Below, piece by piece: positions 8,121 to 18,080 of a stretch of DNA of 64,000 bases. Source of the stretch: Alphaproteobacteria bacterium (lineage in GTDB: Bacteria > Pseudomonadota > Alphaproteobacteria > SMXS01). A program made the position numbers and the translations under genes. The stretch is taken from positions 1-64,000 of the forward strand of contig JANQQJ010000033.1 in NCBI GenBank assembly GCA_028284945.1, written 5' to 3'. How positions within the stretch are numbered: the stretch's first letter is position 1; every line of letters begins with the position of its first letter. The notes below the pieces were generated by a model, which worked only from the letters and a program-made list of their open reading frames with translations, ran no database searches and had not been told where the DNA came from.

Positions 8121-8264
8121 ATGAAACGACGCAACGCGGCCGCGAAGGCACTCAGCGACCCGCGCTATCGAAAGCGGGTCGTCAAATCCAAGAAAACATA
8201 TTCCAGAAAAGGGCGCCTGAAGTGGCGCCCTAAACATGTCGGGCTGACGCTTCTGGACTTCTGA
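8121..8264 (+). CDS. ArfA-like small basic protein (putative ribosome rescue factor)
   Basis: This 47-residue basic protein reads MKRRNAAAKAL, then SDPRYRKRVVKSKKTYSRKGR, then a short tail ending GLTLLDF. The middle resembles the E. coli ArfA core (DPLFRQRVEKNKK...YMRKGKH), which lets release factor 2 free ribosomes stalled on stop-less mRNA. As in E. coli, a strong hairpin (8211-8230) sits in the frame right after the RKG region, and the residues after it are dispensable-looking and hydrophobic. The E. coli gene relies on such a hairpin to make its own mRNA stop-less. The ribosome site is weak. An alternative is an unrelated short family with the same basic motif. Confidence 0.62.
   Translation: MKRRNAAAKALSDPRYRKRVVKSKKTYSRKGRLKWRPKHVGLTLLDF
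8211..8230 (+). promoter_or_regulatory. Hairpin inside the ArfA-like reading frame
   Basis: GGGCGCC at 8211-8217 and GGCGCCC at 8224-8230 form a perfect 7-bp GC stem with loop TGAAGT. It begins at codon 31 of 47, immediately after the conserved basic region. It is preceded by AAAA but is not followed by a run of T, so it looks more like an RNase cleavage or mRNA-truncating structure than a classical terminator. Its role is inferred from the arrangement in E. coli arfA. Confidence 0.55.
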
Positions 8265-8315
8265 CCGCATTCCAAAACCGGTCGCCGCGGGCTAGGCTGC
8301 AGGTTGGGGAGGACC

Positions 8316-9392
8316 GTGGAAGAACTCGATCTCATTTTCCGTGGCGCGAGCATGGGGCTGCTGGTGCTGTTTGCGTTAAAGCTGACCACGGCGCAGCAGA
8401 ACCGTTGGCTGGCTCTATTCGGAGCTGCTTTCGTCGTCAGCGTTCTTGGCTACCTCTGGGCGCCATTGGCATACAAAACACTCGGCGAAGTGGGGTGGGG
8501 AACGCCGTTTTTCTTTGCCGGACATTTTGTCGCTTGGTGCATCTGGATGTTTGCGCTCACACTGTTTGACGATGGCTTTAGGCCACGCTGGTATCACTGG
8601 GCTGTGGCGGGCGCGTTCTTGTTCTTCTTTGCTGCTCGTTTTGTGCCGGAGGATGTGCCGGGTGTCTTGTTCGGCGACAGCATTCAGCGGGACCGCTTTG
8701 TCCTTGACCATATGCTGTATCTGGTCGTCATTGTTGTGACCATGGTTCGGGTTGGGGCTGGCTTCTCGGCTGATATGGTCGAACCCCGGCGTCGAAGCCG
8801 GGTCTATGTCATCGCGGGCTCGGCGCTCTATGCCTTGCTTGTGGTGACGGTAGAACTGTCGATGGGCGCGGTGCCGGGTGGCCCGATGCTGGATCTGTTG
8901 AACGCACTGTCGATCTTTATTCTGACCCTGGCGATCATCGGCATGATCCTGACGCTACGGGACGACGGCCTGGTCGGTGCCGGGCCCAAAAACGGCGGGG
9001 AGAGCACATCGGAATCAGCCGATCAAGCCGACATGCTCAATATCGTAAAACTGAAGGCATTTTTTGAGGAGGATAAGGGGCACCGGACGGAAGGACTCAC
9101 GATTTCGGCACTCGCTGAATCGATTGGGCTTCCTGAATACCGGGCGCGAAAACTGATCAATCAGTCGCTCGGATTCCGTAATTTCAACGCGCTGCTGAAC
9201 GAATATCGTATTCAGGACGCGCGTTCGGCGCTGTCCGACCCGGAAATGGCCCGAACGCCAATTTTGACCATTGCTCTGGACTGCGGCTACGCGTCACTCG
9301 GCCCTTTCAATCGTGCTTTCAAAGAGTTAACGGATATGACGCCGACGGAATACCGCCGGAAAAAGCTGGGTGCCGGACTCGCCAAATCCTAA
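8316..9392 (+). CDS. AraC-family regulator with membrane-spanning sensor domain
   Basis: I chose GTG at 8316, placed after GGGGAGGA, giving 358 residues. The first about 210 residues contain six to seven hydrophobic segments, so the sensor part sits in the membrane. A linker (about 225-245) follows, then a C-terminal AraC double helix-turn-helix domain (LTISALAESIGLPEYRARKLIN and ILTIALDCGYASLGPFNRAFKELTDMTPTEYRR). Membrane-bound AraC proteins of this type probably sense a lipophilic or envelope signal. The gene sits directly upstream of a sterol desaturase-type gene on the same strand, its likely target. Confidence 0.85.
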   Translation: MEELDLIFRGASMGLLVLFALKLTTAQQNRWLALFGAAFVVSVLGYLWAPLAYKTLGEVGWGTPFFFAGHFVAWCIWMFALTLFDDGFRPRWYHWAVAGAFLFFFAARFVPEDVPGVLFGDSIQRDRFVLDHMLYLVVIVVTMVRVGAGFSADMVEPRRRSRVYVIAGSALYALLVVTVELSMGAVPGGPMLDLLNALSIFILTLAIIGMILTLRDDGLVGAGPKNGGESTSESADQADMLNIVKLKAFFEEDKGHRTEGLTISALAESIGLPEYRARKLINQSLGFRNFNALLNEYRIQDARSALSDPEMARTPILTIALDCGYASLGPFNRAFKELTDMTPTEYRRKKLGAGLAKS

Positions 9393-9502
9393 AAAACGGC
9401 GTCATTTTTGAAATCAGCAAGCATTTTTCATTCCCGGCGAGAGATCGTGTCGCGAATTGATCACCTTTGGCTCATCGACAACGCAATCCGATGGAGCCCG
9501 AC

Positions 9503-10492
9503 ATGGAAAGCCTGCTCTCTTCACCCGATGCCCTGATCGCCACGTGGCGGATGATCTTCATTCACGATACCGCCCGATACCTCATCGCCGCATCCCTGAT
9601 GGCAGCAATCCTCGCGGTTTTTTCGCAGCAGTTCGCCGCACGTAAGCTTCAGGACCGGCAACCCAAACCAGGACAGATAGGGCGGGAAATTCGGTACTCT
9701 CTGCTGACCGGCTTTATCTTCTCCATCAACGGGCTGTTGACTGCCATCGCAACCGAACTGGGTTGGACGCAAATCTATAGCAGCGTTGGCGACTATGGCG
9801 CCGGCTACCTGATCCTCAGCCTGGTGGTGATGGTCGTGTTGCACGATGCCTATTTCTATTGGTCGCACCGCGCGATCCACCATCCGGCCCTGTTCAAGTG
9901 GGTACACCGGACGCACCATCGTTCGCGTACACCAACGCCCTGGACCGCCTATGCGTTCGACCCGGCAGAGGCCATCGTCAACGCAGTCTTCATGCCGATG
10001 CTCGCGCTTTTGATGCCGCTGCATCCGCTGGTCATTTTCCTTTTCATGGCGCACATGATCATCCGCAATGTGATGGGACACTCAGGCCATGAGCTGTTTC
10101 CAAGAAACATGAAGCATCACCCGGTATTTGGCGCACTCACCAACGTGCTGCACCACGACCTCCACCACCGGGATATGAACCACAATTATGGCCTTTACTT
10201 CAGCTGGTGGGACCGCTGGATGGGGACCGAGCACCCGGATTACCGCAAAGGCCGGGACGGTGCTAAGCGCAGGGCAGGCAAGTTCCCCCTGCCGGTCAGG
10301 ATGAGCTTTGTCAGCCTGCTGATGCTGGCGGGGTCACCGGCGGCGAACGCGTCAACACCACCGACGACTGAAGTCCAAACGGTCACTGCCAATATCGAGA
10401 TCGCGCCCTGCGAGGCCGATCGGGAGAGGCTTTGCGCCAGCGTCCTGTGGGAGCCGGCCTGCGAGCAGGAAACCGCTGAGCGACGACCCTAA
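9503..10492 (+). CDS. Sterol desaturase / fatty acid hydroxylase family protein
   Basis: I chose the ATG at 9503, preceded by GGAG at 7 bases; an ATG at 9491 is the alternative. The roughly 329-residue membrane enzyme has the family's His clusters for a di-iron centre: HDAYFYWSHRAIHH, HRTHHRS and NVLHHDLHHRDMNHNYG. Such enzymes hydroxylate or desaturate lipids using O2. The C-terminus carries an extra hydrophobic segment followed by a short Cys-containing, probably periplasmic tail (about the last 50 residues), which is not part of the core fold. The substrate is unknown. It is probably controlled by the AraC-type regulator 110 bases upstream. Confidence 0.85.
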   Translation: MESLLSSPDALIATWRMIFIHDTARYLIAASLMAAILAVFSQQFAARKLQDRQPKPGQIGREIRYSLLTGFIFSINGLLTAIATELGWTQIYSSVGDYGAGYLILSLVVMVVLHDAYFYWSHRAIHHPALFKWVHRTHHRSRTPTPWTAYAFDPAEAIVNAVFMPMLALLMPLHPLVIFLFMAHMIIRNVMGHSGHELFPRNMKHHPVFGALTNVLHHDLHHRDMNHNYGLYFSWWDRWMGTEHPDYRKGRDGAKRRAGKFPLPVRMSFVSLLMLAGSPAANASTPPTTEVQTVTANIEIAPCEADRERLCASVLWEPACEQETAERRP

Positions 10493-10542
10493 GCCAAGTG
10501 TTTTTCCAAACTCCTCCGTCCCCAAGACGGATGATGACTGAG

Positions 10543-10584
10543 GGGGCGCCTGCTTTAAGCCGAAACAGGTGCCCCTTCTTTTTT
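10543..10584 (+). terminator. Rho-independent terminator after the desaturase gene
   Basis: GGGGCGCCTG (10543-10552) pairs with CAGGTGCCCC (10566-10575) with one wobble, followed by TTCTTTTTT (10576-10584). It fits a plus-strand terminator. It overlaps the last codons of the convergent DoxX gene, so the same DNA is both terminator and coding sequence. Confidence 0.75.
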
Positions 10585-11034
10585 CGCATCAGACTCGGAC
10601 TTCTTTTCCAGACCCAGAACATGGTCTAGCGAGAAACTGCCGGGACCCCGGCCCACCGTATAGAGCAGCAACGCAGCCCAAAGCAGATGCACAGCCCAGG
10701 CATTGGGATAAACAAAGATTTGAATGACCAACGTCATGCCCAGCAAGCCCAGCGCGCCGAAGCGGGCGAACAGGCCCAATACCAGCAGGACCGGGAAGAT
10801 ATGTTCGCCGAGCGATGACAGGGTCGCTGCTGTCTGTGGCCCGAGCAGTGGCACCTGATACTCGTACTCGAACAGAAAAACCGTGCTGTCCTTCACGTTC
10901 CAGATATCCCAGCCATCGACCTTGGTGCGCGCCGAATTCCAGAACGGGACTGCAGCGGCAATTCGAATGAGCAGGGCGATCAGCCATTCAGGCACATTGG
11001 CCAGCAGGCCGTTGAGGGTTCGGATCATATTCAT
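10555..11034 (-). CDS. bufD: DoxX family membrane protein of the bufferin operon
   Basis: Start ATG at 11034 follows GGAG, giving 159 residues. Four hydrophobic segments and the central ALLIRIAAAVPFWNSARTKVDGWD are typical of DoxX proteins; the C-terminus is a charged tail (LEKKSESDAKKEG). A DoxX-type gene commonly closes bufferin operons, where it is named bufD in Caulobacter. Its role there, perhaps redox or electron transfer in the membrane, is not settled. It starts 17 bases after the bufC stop in the same operon. Confidence 0.82.
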   Translation of the reverse strand: MNMIRTLNGLLANVPEWLIALLIRIAAAVPFWNSARTKVDGWDIWNVKDSTVFLFEYEYQVPLLGPQTAATLSSLGEHIFPVLLVLGLFARFGALGLLGMTLVIQIFVYPNAWAVHLLWAALLLYTVGRGPGSFSLDHVLGLEKKSESDAKKEGAPVSA

Positions 11035-11050
11035 GGGGAGCTCCAGAGCG

Positions 11051-11833
11051 TTATGGGGTGTCAGCAAGGGCAAAGGATGTGAAAACCCCGCCCGTGATGA
11101 AGTCGACAAGGGCCGACTGAAGGTCGAAGGCAGGATCGATTTTGACCGCCGCTTCGAACGCAGCGGTGATGGTGCGGTTGGAGTTAAGGGCGGCAAGAAA
11201 TTCGTAGCGGGCTTGTGTGAGTATTCTGACGTCGACTTTGTCTGCTGGCCGGATCACCAAAAGAAATTCAGCGCGCTGAGTGGCCTCTATTTTTGTGCCT
11301 TCGGCAGCGCCGGGTTGGTTGGCATACCAGATTTGTCCGGCTGGATAATCGGAACGCAGCAAGGTCGCCGATGGATGAAGGGTAAACGTTAGTGAGGGGA
11401 GGGCTTCCGGCGCGACGGCTGCGATCCCGTCTGCTGAGACCACGGTGGCATCTGCAGCCCGATAGGCTTTGAGCCAGGCACGTTCAATTGATGCGACATC
11501 GGCCAGATAAGGAAGCGAGCGGGCGGGCGCGAAGTTTTGCAGAAACGCAGGAAAGCCATCGCCATACTCGCCCAACCGGCCGCTGGCGGGTGGTTGCGTT
11601 AGGACAAATTCGCGCGCCATGGCTTTGAAGAACGCGTCGCCGACCAGCCTGCTGACGACCGGAAAAAGCTCGCCCAAAGCGCTGATCATGGATGACAGAA
11701 TGTTGTTTCGGTAAATGCGCAGGCGAAGGTCGGGGGCGATGTCACCTGGGGCGACCGCTCCTGCCAACCCGTCCTCGTCATGCCGCAGCATGGCGCTGGC
11801 GAAATTCTGCTGGAGCTTATGCAGCGCCGGCAT
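11051..11833 (-). CDS. bufC: BufC-type partner protein (DUF2063, putative DNA-binding annotation)
   Basis: The 260-residue soluble protein starts LHKLQQNFASAML and has the family pattern RLRIYRNNILSSMISALGELFPVVSRLVGDAFF (about 37-69) and ARSLPYLADVASIERAWLKAYRA (about 104-126). Databases often call this family a putative DNA-binding domain protein, but members next to DUF692 enzymes act as peptide-engaging partners in modification of precursor peptides. It overlaps the bufB end by 17 bases, which implies tight co-translation and supports a BufB-BufC complex. Confidence 0.87.
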   Translation of the reverse strand: MPALHKLQQNFASAMLRHDEDGLAGAVAPGDIAPDLRLRIYRNNILSSMISALGELFPVVSRLVGDAFFKAMAREFVLTQPPASGRLGEYGDGFPAFLQNFAPARSLPYLADVASIERAWLKAYRAADATVVSADGIAAVAPEALPSLTFTLHPSATLLRSDYPAGQIWYANQPGAAEGTKIEATQRAEFLLVIRPADKVDVRILTQARYEFLAALNSNRTITAAFEAAVKIDPAFDLQSALVDFITGGVFTSFALADTP

Positions 11834-12704
11834 AATCCGCCTCCATGGGGCTGCCCGTCAGGCCGGCGGCCCGCACGGCTTCTCCGTAAAGTGTGGAAAA
11901 GTCAGGGACATTGGTGTCCCATTCAATAAGCGTAACTGGGACGCCAAAGGCATCGGCATAGCGCTGGTAGAGTGACCAGACGGCCTCGCTGACCATGTCG
12001 CCGTGATCATCGATGCGGATTTCGGTGTCGCCGACTTGTTCAACGGCGTGTCCGGCGAGATGAATTTCCTGCACCGCGTGATGCGGGATGGCTTCCAGAT
12101 AGGCCCATGTATCGAACCCATGATTCGATGCACAGACAAACGCATTATTGATGTCGAGTAACAGCCCGCAGCCGGTTCGCCGGACCAGTTCGGCCAGGAA
12201 TTCCGGCTCGGTCAGCGCATCGTCGTTGTATTGCAGGTACGTCGACGGGTTTTCGACCAGAATTTGACGGCCCAGCGCTGTCTGCAGCCGGTCCACATTA
12301 GCGGCAATCGCTGTCAGGCTTTCGTCTGTATAGGGCAGGGGGAGCAGATCGTTGAGGAACGCGCCGTCAACCGCGCTCCAGGAAATATGGTCGGACACCA
12401 GAAATGGCTGATAGCGCTCGGTGAGCCGTTTCATCCATTGAAGTTGGTTTTCTTCAATCGGCTGAGCAGAGCCAAGCGAGCAGCCGACGCTGTGAAGCGA
12501 AAGGGCATAGTCCTGCCGAACCCGCTCCAGATAGCGATGTGGCGGACCGCCATCGAACATGTAGTTTTCCGGGTGGACTTCGAACCAGCCGAGTGGCGGG
12601 TTTGCCTCCAGCACATTCTGGTAATGCTGAGGCTTGAGCCCGACCCCGACGGATTTCGGGGGCGGGCTCGTTGTCTCATGAGCTGGTTGGGATGCCGAAC
12701 GCAA
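11817..12704 (-). CDS. bufB: Multinuclear non-heme iron oxidase, BufB (DUF692/MNIO)
   Basis: I chose TTG at 12704 because GGAGG lies exactly 5 bases upstream; a TTG at 12716 is the alternative. The roughly 295-residue TIM-barrel enzyme shows the DUF692 metal ligands: HPENYM, LSLHSVGCSLGS, VSDHISWS, LVENPSTY, LLDINNAF, EIHLAGH and DDHGD. MNIO enzymes oxidise cysteines in ribosomal peptides; the bufferin enzymes are reported to form 5-thiooxazole groups. The substrate gene, bufA1, lies immediately upstream. Confidence 0.9.
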   Translation of the reverse strand: MRSASQPAHETTSPPPKSVGVGLKPQHYQNVLEANPPLGWFEVHPENYMFDGGPPHRYLERVRQDYALSLHSVGCSLGSAQPIEENQLQWMKRLTERYQPFLVSDHISWSAVDGAFLNDLLPLPYTDESLTAIAANVDRLQTALGRQILVENPSTYLQYNDDALTEPEFLAELVRRTGCGLLLDINNAFVCASNHGFDTWAYLEAIPHHAVQEIHLAGHAVEQVGDTEIRIDDHGDMVSEAVWSLYQRYADAFGVPVTLIEWDTNVPDFSTLYGEAVRAAGLTGSPMEADYAGAA

Positions 12705-12729
12705 CTTGGCCTCCAATCCTCAGACCGGC

Positions 12730-13020
12730 TTAGGACGCGGGGTTGTCGCGGTCGATCGGCTCAAGCGAACCGACACGGTCGCCCGGCAGCTCGATATTCG
12801 CGCAGGTGCCCGACGGGACCAGCTTCCAGGCATTACCCTGATAATCGATGGTCGACGTGCCGGCACAGGTCGTGCCCGGGCCAGCCGCGCAATCATTTTC
12901 ACCGGCGAGCGAGACGCCATAGCATTTTTCCATGTCTGCGGCAGCGGCGGGAATCGATGCGGCAGCGGCGGACAGGGCTGTGGTCATGGCAGCGGCAACC
13001 AGTACGGCGGAATTTTTCAT
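12730..13020 (-). CDS. bufA1: Bufferin precursor BufA1 (DUF2282)
   Basis: The 96-residue precursor has a Sec signal peptide (about 1-28, Ala-rich, cleavage near AAA-D) and a small mature domain with four cysteines: Cys33 (EKCYG), Cys44 (ENDC), Cys52 (GTTC) and Cys73 (SGTC). This is the BufA1 pattern. After oxidation of cysteines by BufB and export, bufferins bind copper in the periplasm and protect against it. A good ribosome site, AAGGAA, precedes the ATG. It is the first gene of the operon, as expected for the most highly expressed product. Confidence 0.92.
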   Translation of the reverse strand: MKNSAVLVAAAMTTALSAAAASIPAAAADMEKCYGVSLAGENDCAAGPGTTCAGTSTIDYQGNAWKLVPSGTCANIELPGDRVGSLEPIDRDNPAS

Positions 13021-13392
13021 GATGTGTTCCTTACTCTTTGACTTACTGAACTGTGGTTAACGGGGCGAAGAAGCCCGGCGGCCGTCCTGGCCACGACGAA
13101 GAGATACCAGCTTCCCCGCTCCGCACAATTCACCCGGGATCACTAACGAGTGAGGCGCCCGTCATCAGCCATTCGCGCTGTTGATTTGAGCGCCGGATTC
13201 GGTGGGCTTCATGTCAGTGGCTCAAGGTGTCGGGGTTGGATTGGCAATCCAGCGGATTATCCCAGCCCGGTTTTCTGCGAGAATAATCGTTTAATTTAAC
13301 CGTCCGCGAAAAAACATTTGCACGTGCATGTTTCTCTGATTATGTTGCGGCCCAATCCGTTATCTTATTGGCATAGAACGAGGTAATCGCCC
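13021..13392. other. Intergenic region between bufA1 and dksA
   Basis: This 372-base divergent region should hold the promoters of the bufferin operon (leftward) and dksA (rightward). I see no convincing sigma-70 hexamer pair. A GTTAACC-like string near 13056 recalls the first half of ECF-type promoters, but I find no matching second element. A short palindrome TGCACGTGCA lies at about 13319-13328. No reading frame in it looks like a gene. Confidence 0.4.
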
Positions 13393-13860
13393 GTGGACAA
13401 AATTGTCGACTCCACCGACGAAGCGCTCAAACACCATATTGCCAGCGACGTTGACCTCCCCGAAGGCTACAAGCCTTCCGCGGATGAGGAATTCATGAAC
13501 CCGATGCAGCTGGCCTACTTCAGACACAAACTTCAAAGCTGGCGTGACGAGATTATGAGAGAATCTCGTGAGACCCTGGACCACCTTCAAGAAGGCGGTA
13601 TTCAGGAGCCGGACCTGGCCGACCGCGCCTCGACCGAGACCGATTGGTCGCTGGAGCTGCGGACGCGGGACCGTCAGCGCAAGCTGGTTGCGAAGATCGA
13701 TTCGGCGCTGCGCCGCGTTGAAACCGGTGACTATGGGTATTGCGAAGTGACCGGCGAGCCGATCAGCCTGAAACGGTTGGAAGCGCGCCCGGTGGCCACC
13801 ATGACGCTCGAAGCGCAGGAAGCGCATGAGCGCAACGAAAGAATTCATCGAGACGACTAA
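13393..13860 (+). CDS. dksA: RNA polymerase-binding transcription factor DksA
   Basis: The 155-residue protein starts at GTG with AGG upstream. It has the coiled-coil tip motif DLADRA (Asp74, Asp77, Ala79), which reaches into the polymerase secondary channel, and a C-terminal zinc-finger region. In that region only the first of the four usual cysteines is kept (Cys117 in [10 protein letters not shown]); the other three positions read Thr, Thr and Ala. This is common in alphaproteobacterial DksA and implies folding without zinc. It works with ppGpp to control rRNA and stress promoters. A terminator follows, so it is probably monocistronic. Confidence 0.92.
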   Translation: MDKIVDSTDEALKHHIASDVDLPEGYKPSADEEFMNPMQLAYFRHKLQSWRDEIMRESRETLDHLQEGGIQEPDLADRASTETDWSLELRTRDRQRKLVAKIDSALRRVETGDYGYCEVTGEPISLKRLEARPVATMTLEAQEAHERNERIHRDD

Positions 13861-13889
13861 GACGCTTGGGGAGAGGCGTTGTTTGAGAG

Positions 13890-13919
13890 GGCCGGTCTTC
13901 GGATCGGCCTTTTCTTTTT
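13890..13919 (+). terminator. Rho-independent terminator after dksA
   Basis: GGCCGGTC (13890-13897), a TTCG tetraloop and GATCGGCC (13902-13909) form an 8-bp stem with one wobble pair, followed by TTTTCTTTTT. Confidence 0.88.
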
Positions 13920-14052
13920 GTGCCGTGCCTTTGGCTGCAGGCATATCCCGTGAGTCTTGTTCCGTGCGATTGCAAAAGGTTGGGGTAAAAGAGGAACATG
14001 ACCTTTATTATGCACATAATATCAATAAGTTAACTAAGCCTCTTGCCAATGA

Positions 14053-14067
14053 GAACAAAACATGTAC
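14053..14067 (+). promoter_or_regulatory. Candidate LexA (SOS) box upstream of recA
   Basis: GAAC-AAAACAT-GTAC differs by one base from the alphaproteobacterial direct-repeat LexA operator (GAAC-N7-GAAC, equal to GTTC-N7-GTTC). It lies 53 bases before the recA ATG, in the right place to repress the promoter. Confidence 0.6.
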
Positions 14068-14119
14068 ATTTGGCGCATTGCAACGGTTTCAGGCGTATGG
14101 AATAACAGGAGGTAAGGCG

Positions 14120-15199
<1,080 letters not shown>

Positions 15200-15230
15200 G
15201 GCGCTAGCGTCAGCGGCGTTTTCAAAAAGG

Positions 15231-15261
15231 GGCGGTGCGGGTGACCGGGCCGCCTTTTTTT
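15231..15261 (+). terminator. Rho-independent terminator after recA
   Basis: GGCGGTGCGG (15231-15240), loop GTGA, and CCGGGCCGCC (15245-15254) pair with one wobble and one mismatch, followed by seven T. Confidence 0.8.
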
Positions 15262-15419
15262 GTCGGCCCGGCCCATTTTTGAATGGTGCATGGTTTCTGG
15301 ACACGGATTCGGCCAGACGGTAAAAGCGCCGGACGCCAGCAGCTTAACGGGGCAAAAGAGCTTTTTTCGGGCGACCCCAGTCCCCATTTTAGCTGCGACA
15401 GCAACCGGTGAGGGCAGTG

Positions 15420-18071
15420 GTGAAAAGCGCCAACGAAATCAGACGCGCATTTCTGGACTTCTTCGAACGGCACGGCCATACGGCGGTGGCGTCGGCGCCG
15501 CTTGTGCCGCACAACGATCCCACCCTGCTGTTCACCAATGCGGGCATGGTGCCGTTCAAGAATGTCTTTACCGGCGCCGAGACACGCGACTATGTGCGCG
15601 CGGCCTCGAGCCAAAAATGCGTTCGGGCCGGCGGTAAGCACAACGATCTGGACAATGTCGGCTATACAGCGCGGCATCACACCTTCTTCGAGATGCTGGG
15701 AAATTTTTCCTTCGGGGACTATTTCAAGGCCGATGCCATCGAGATGGCCTGGAACCTGCTTACCGATGATTTTGCGATCGATCCCGGCCGGCTGACCATC
15801 ACCGTCTTCCATGAAGACGATGAGGCGTTCGACCTGTGGAAGAAGGTCGCCGGATTGCCGGATGAACGGATCATCCGCATTGCGACGTCAGACAATTTCT
15901 GGTCGATGGGTGATACCGGGCCATGCGGCCCGTGTTCAGAGATTTTCTTCGATCATGGCGATCACATTCCCGGTGGCCCGCCCGGCTCACCGGATGAAGA
16001 TGGCGACCGCTTCGTCGAGGTCTGGAACCTCGTCTTCATGCAGTATGAACAGCGCGGGCCGGGCGACCGGATCGACCTGCCCAAGCCCTCCATCGATACC
16101 GGCATGGGGTTGGAGCGGGTGACCGCCGTGCTGCAGGGCGTGCACGACAACTACGATACAGACCTGCTGCGTAGCTTGATCGAGGCATCGGCCGATACCA
16201 CCAGCACCGATCCGGATGGTCCGGGCGCCACCTCGCACCGGGTGATTGCCGACCATCTGCGCGCCAGCAGCTTTTTGATCGCCGACGGTGTGCTGCCCTC
16301 GAATGAGGGGCGCGGCTATGTGCTGCGGCGGATCATGCGCCGCGCCATGCGGCACGCGCATATTCTGGGCGCCGATGAGCCACTGATGCACCAACTCGTG
16401 CCTGCGCTGACTGCCAAGATGGGCCAGGCGTTCCCGGAGCTCAATCGCGCGGCGCCCCTGATCACCGAAACGCTGAAGCTTGAGGAAACCCGCTTCCGCC
16501 AGACGCTGGAGCGGGGGCTGCGCCTCTTGGAGGACGAGGTTGCGTCATTGAGCGATGGCACGCCATTGCCGGGTGAGGTCGCGTTCAAGCTCTATGACAC
16601 ATACGGCTTCCCGGTCGACTTGACCGAAGACGTGCTTCGGCAACAGGGCCGACCCGTCGATATGGCCGGCTTCGAAGCCGCGATGGAGCGCCAGCGGGCC
16701 GAGGCGCGCAAAGCCTGGTCCGGTTCAGGCGATGCGGCGACCGACCGGGTCTGGTTCGAGATTCGTGAGGAGCACGGCGCAACGGAATTCCTAGGCTATG
16801 ACAGCACAGTGGCGGAAGGCCAGATTGTCGCCATCGTCGAAGACGGCGCGCAGGTTGGGGTGGCGGAGGCGGGCGCATCCGTGTCCGTCGTGGTCAATCA
16901 AACGCCATTCTATGGCGAATCCGGCGGTCAGATGGGCGATACGGGTACGTTGAAAGCGCCGACCGGGTCCGTGGCGGTCACCGATACCAAAAAGCTGGCC
17001 GGTGATCTTCATGTGCATGTCGGTCAGGTTGAACATGGCCCTGTCAGCGTCGGTGATGTTGTCGACATGCAGGTCGACGTCGTTCGCCGCAACAGCCTGC
17101 GGGCCAATCACTCGGCGACCCATCTGATGCATAAGGCGCTGCGCGATGTTCTTGGTGATCACGTCACCCAGAAAGGGTCGCTGGTTGCGCCGGAACGGCT
17201 GCGTTTTGATATTTCGCATCAAACCCCGCTTGAGGGGGCAGAAGTGGCGGCCGTGGAAACGGCTGTGAACGCACAGATCCGGGCCAATACCGATGTTTCC
17301 ACCCGGCTGATGACGCCCGATGAGGCGATCGAAGCGGGTGCTTTGGCGCTGTTCGGCGAGAAATACGGTGACGAAGTCCGCGTGGTCGGGATGGGTGAAG
17401 GAGAGGCGGTTCCGTTCTCGGTCGAACTGTGTGGTGGAACGCATGTGCGCCGCACCGGCGATATCGGGCTGTTCAAAATTGTCGGCCAAAGCGCGGTTGC
17501 CGCAGGCGTGCGGCGTATTGAAGCGCTGACCGGTGACGCTGCGGTTTCGCATATGATTGAACAGGAACGGTTGCTGGGGCAGGCCGCTGCCGAGATCAAG
17601 GCGGCGCCGGCGGAATTGGCTGACCGCGTTTCAGCGTTGCTGGACGACCGCAAGCGGCTGGAAAAGGAACTGGCCGACGCCAAGAAGGCGCTGGCGCTCG
17701 GTGGCGGTAGCGGTGCGTCGCAGGAAGACGAGGTCCGTCAGATCGGCGATGTCAAAGTCATGGCCCGGCGCCTGGATGGTGTCTCCGGAAAGGACTTGCG
17801 TGGCCTGATTGATGACGCGAAGAAGAAAATGGGGTCCGGCATCGCCGCCTTCGTGGCCGTCAATGACGGCAAAGCTGCGCTCGCCGTGGGTGTGACCGAA
17901 GACCTCACCGAACGGGTCAGCGCGGTCGACCTGGTGCGCGTTGGCGCCGAAGCCTTGGGCGGCAAAGGCGGCGGGGGCCGTCCCGATATGGCGCAAGCCG
18001 GCGGGCCTGATGGCGGCAACGCCGATCAGGCACTCAAGGCCATCGAAGCGCTGCTGGAAGAGGCTGCCTAG
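15420..18071 (+). CDS. alaS: Alanyl-tRNA synthetase
   Basis: I chose GTG at 15420, because family members begin with the KSANEIR stretch; GTG at 15417 and 15408 are alternatives. The roughly 883-residue enzyme is of normal length. Seen: the class II catalytic core ([26 protein letters not shown]), the editing-domain zinc ligands (HSATHLMH near residue 564, and CGGTH), and a C-terminal domain with a coiled coil and a Gly-rich DHHA1 end. It charges tRNA-Ala and clears Ser and Gly mischarging. The downstream channel gene starts 9 bases after the stop. Confidence 0.97.
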   Translation: MKSANEIRRAFLDFFERHGHTAVASAPLVPHNDPTLLFTNAGMVPFKNVFTGAETRDYVRAASSQKCVRAGGKHNDLDNVGYTARHHTFFEMLGNFSFGDYFKADAIEMAWNLLTDDFAIDPGRLTITVFHEDDEAFDLWKKVAGLPDERIIRIATSDNFWSMGDTGPCGPCSEIFFDHGDHIPGGPPGSPDEDGDRFVEVWNLVFMQYEQRGPGDRIDLPKPSIDTGMGLERVTAVLQGVHDNYDTDLLRSLIEASADTTSTDPDGPGATSHRVIADHLRASSFLIADGVLPSNEGRGYVLRRIMRRAMRHAHILGADEPLMHQLVPALTAKMGQAFPELNRAAPLITETLKLEETRFRQTLERGLRLLEDEVASLSDGTPLPGEVAFKLYDTYGFPVDLTEDVLRQQGRPVDMAGFEAAMERQRAEARKAWSGSGDAATDRVWFEIREEHGATEFLGYDSTVAEGQIVAIVEDGAQVGVAEAGASVSVVVNQTPFYGESGGQMGDTGTLKAPTGSVAVTDTKKLAGDLHVHVGQVEHGPVSVGDVVDMQVDVVRRNSLRANHSATHLMHKALRDVLGDHVTQKGSLVAPERLRFDISHQTPLEGAEVAAVETAVNAQIRANTDVSTRLMTPDEAIEAGALALFGEKYGDEVRVVGMGEGEAVPFSVELCGGTHVRRTGDIGLFKIVGQSAVAAGVRRIEALTGDAAVSHMIEQERLLGQAAAEIKAAPAELADRVSALLDDRKRLEKELADAKKALALGGGSGASQEDEVRQIGDVKVMARRLDGVSGKDLRGLIDDAKKKMGSGIAAFVAVNDGKAALAVGVTEDLTERVSAVDLVRVGAEALGGKGGGGRPDMAQAGGPDGGNADQALKAIEALLEEAA

Positions 18072-18080
18072 AGGCGAGCG

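Noticed and set aside
8033-8233. 66-codon plus-strand frame overlapping the ArfA-like gene
   Set aside because: It has no ribosome site or similarity, while the overlapping frame has a clear basic motif.
13826-14119. N-terminal extension of RecA
   Set aside because: The extension crosses the dksA end and its terminator; the ATG at 14120 has a strong ribosome site and matches known RecA starts.
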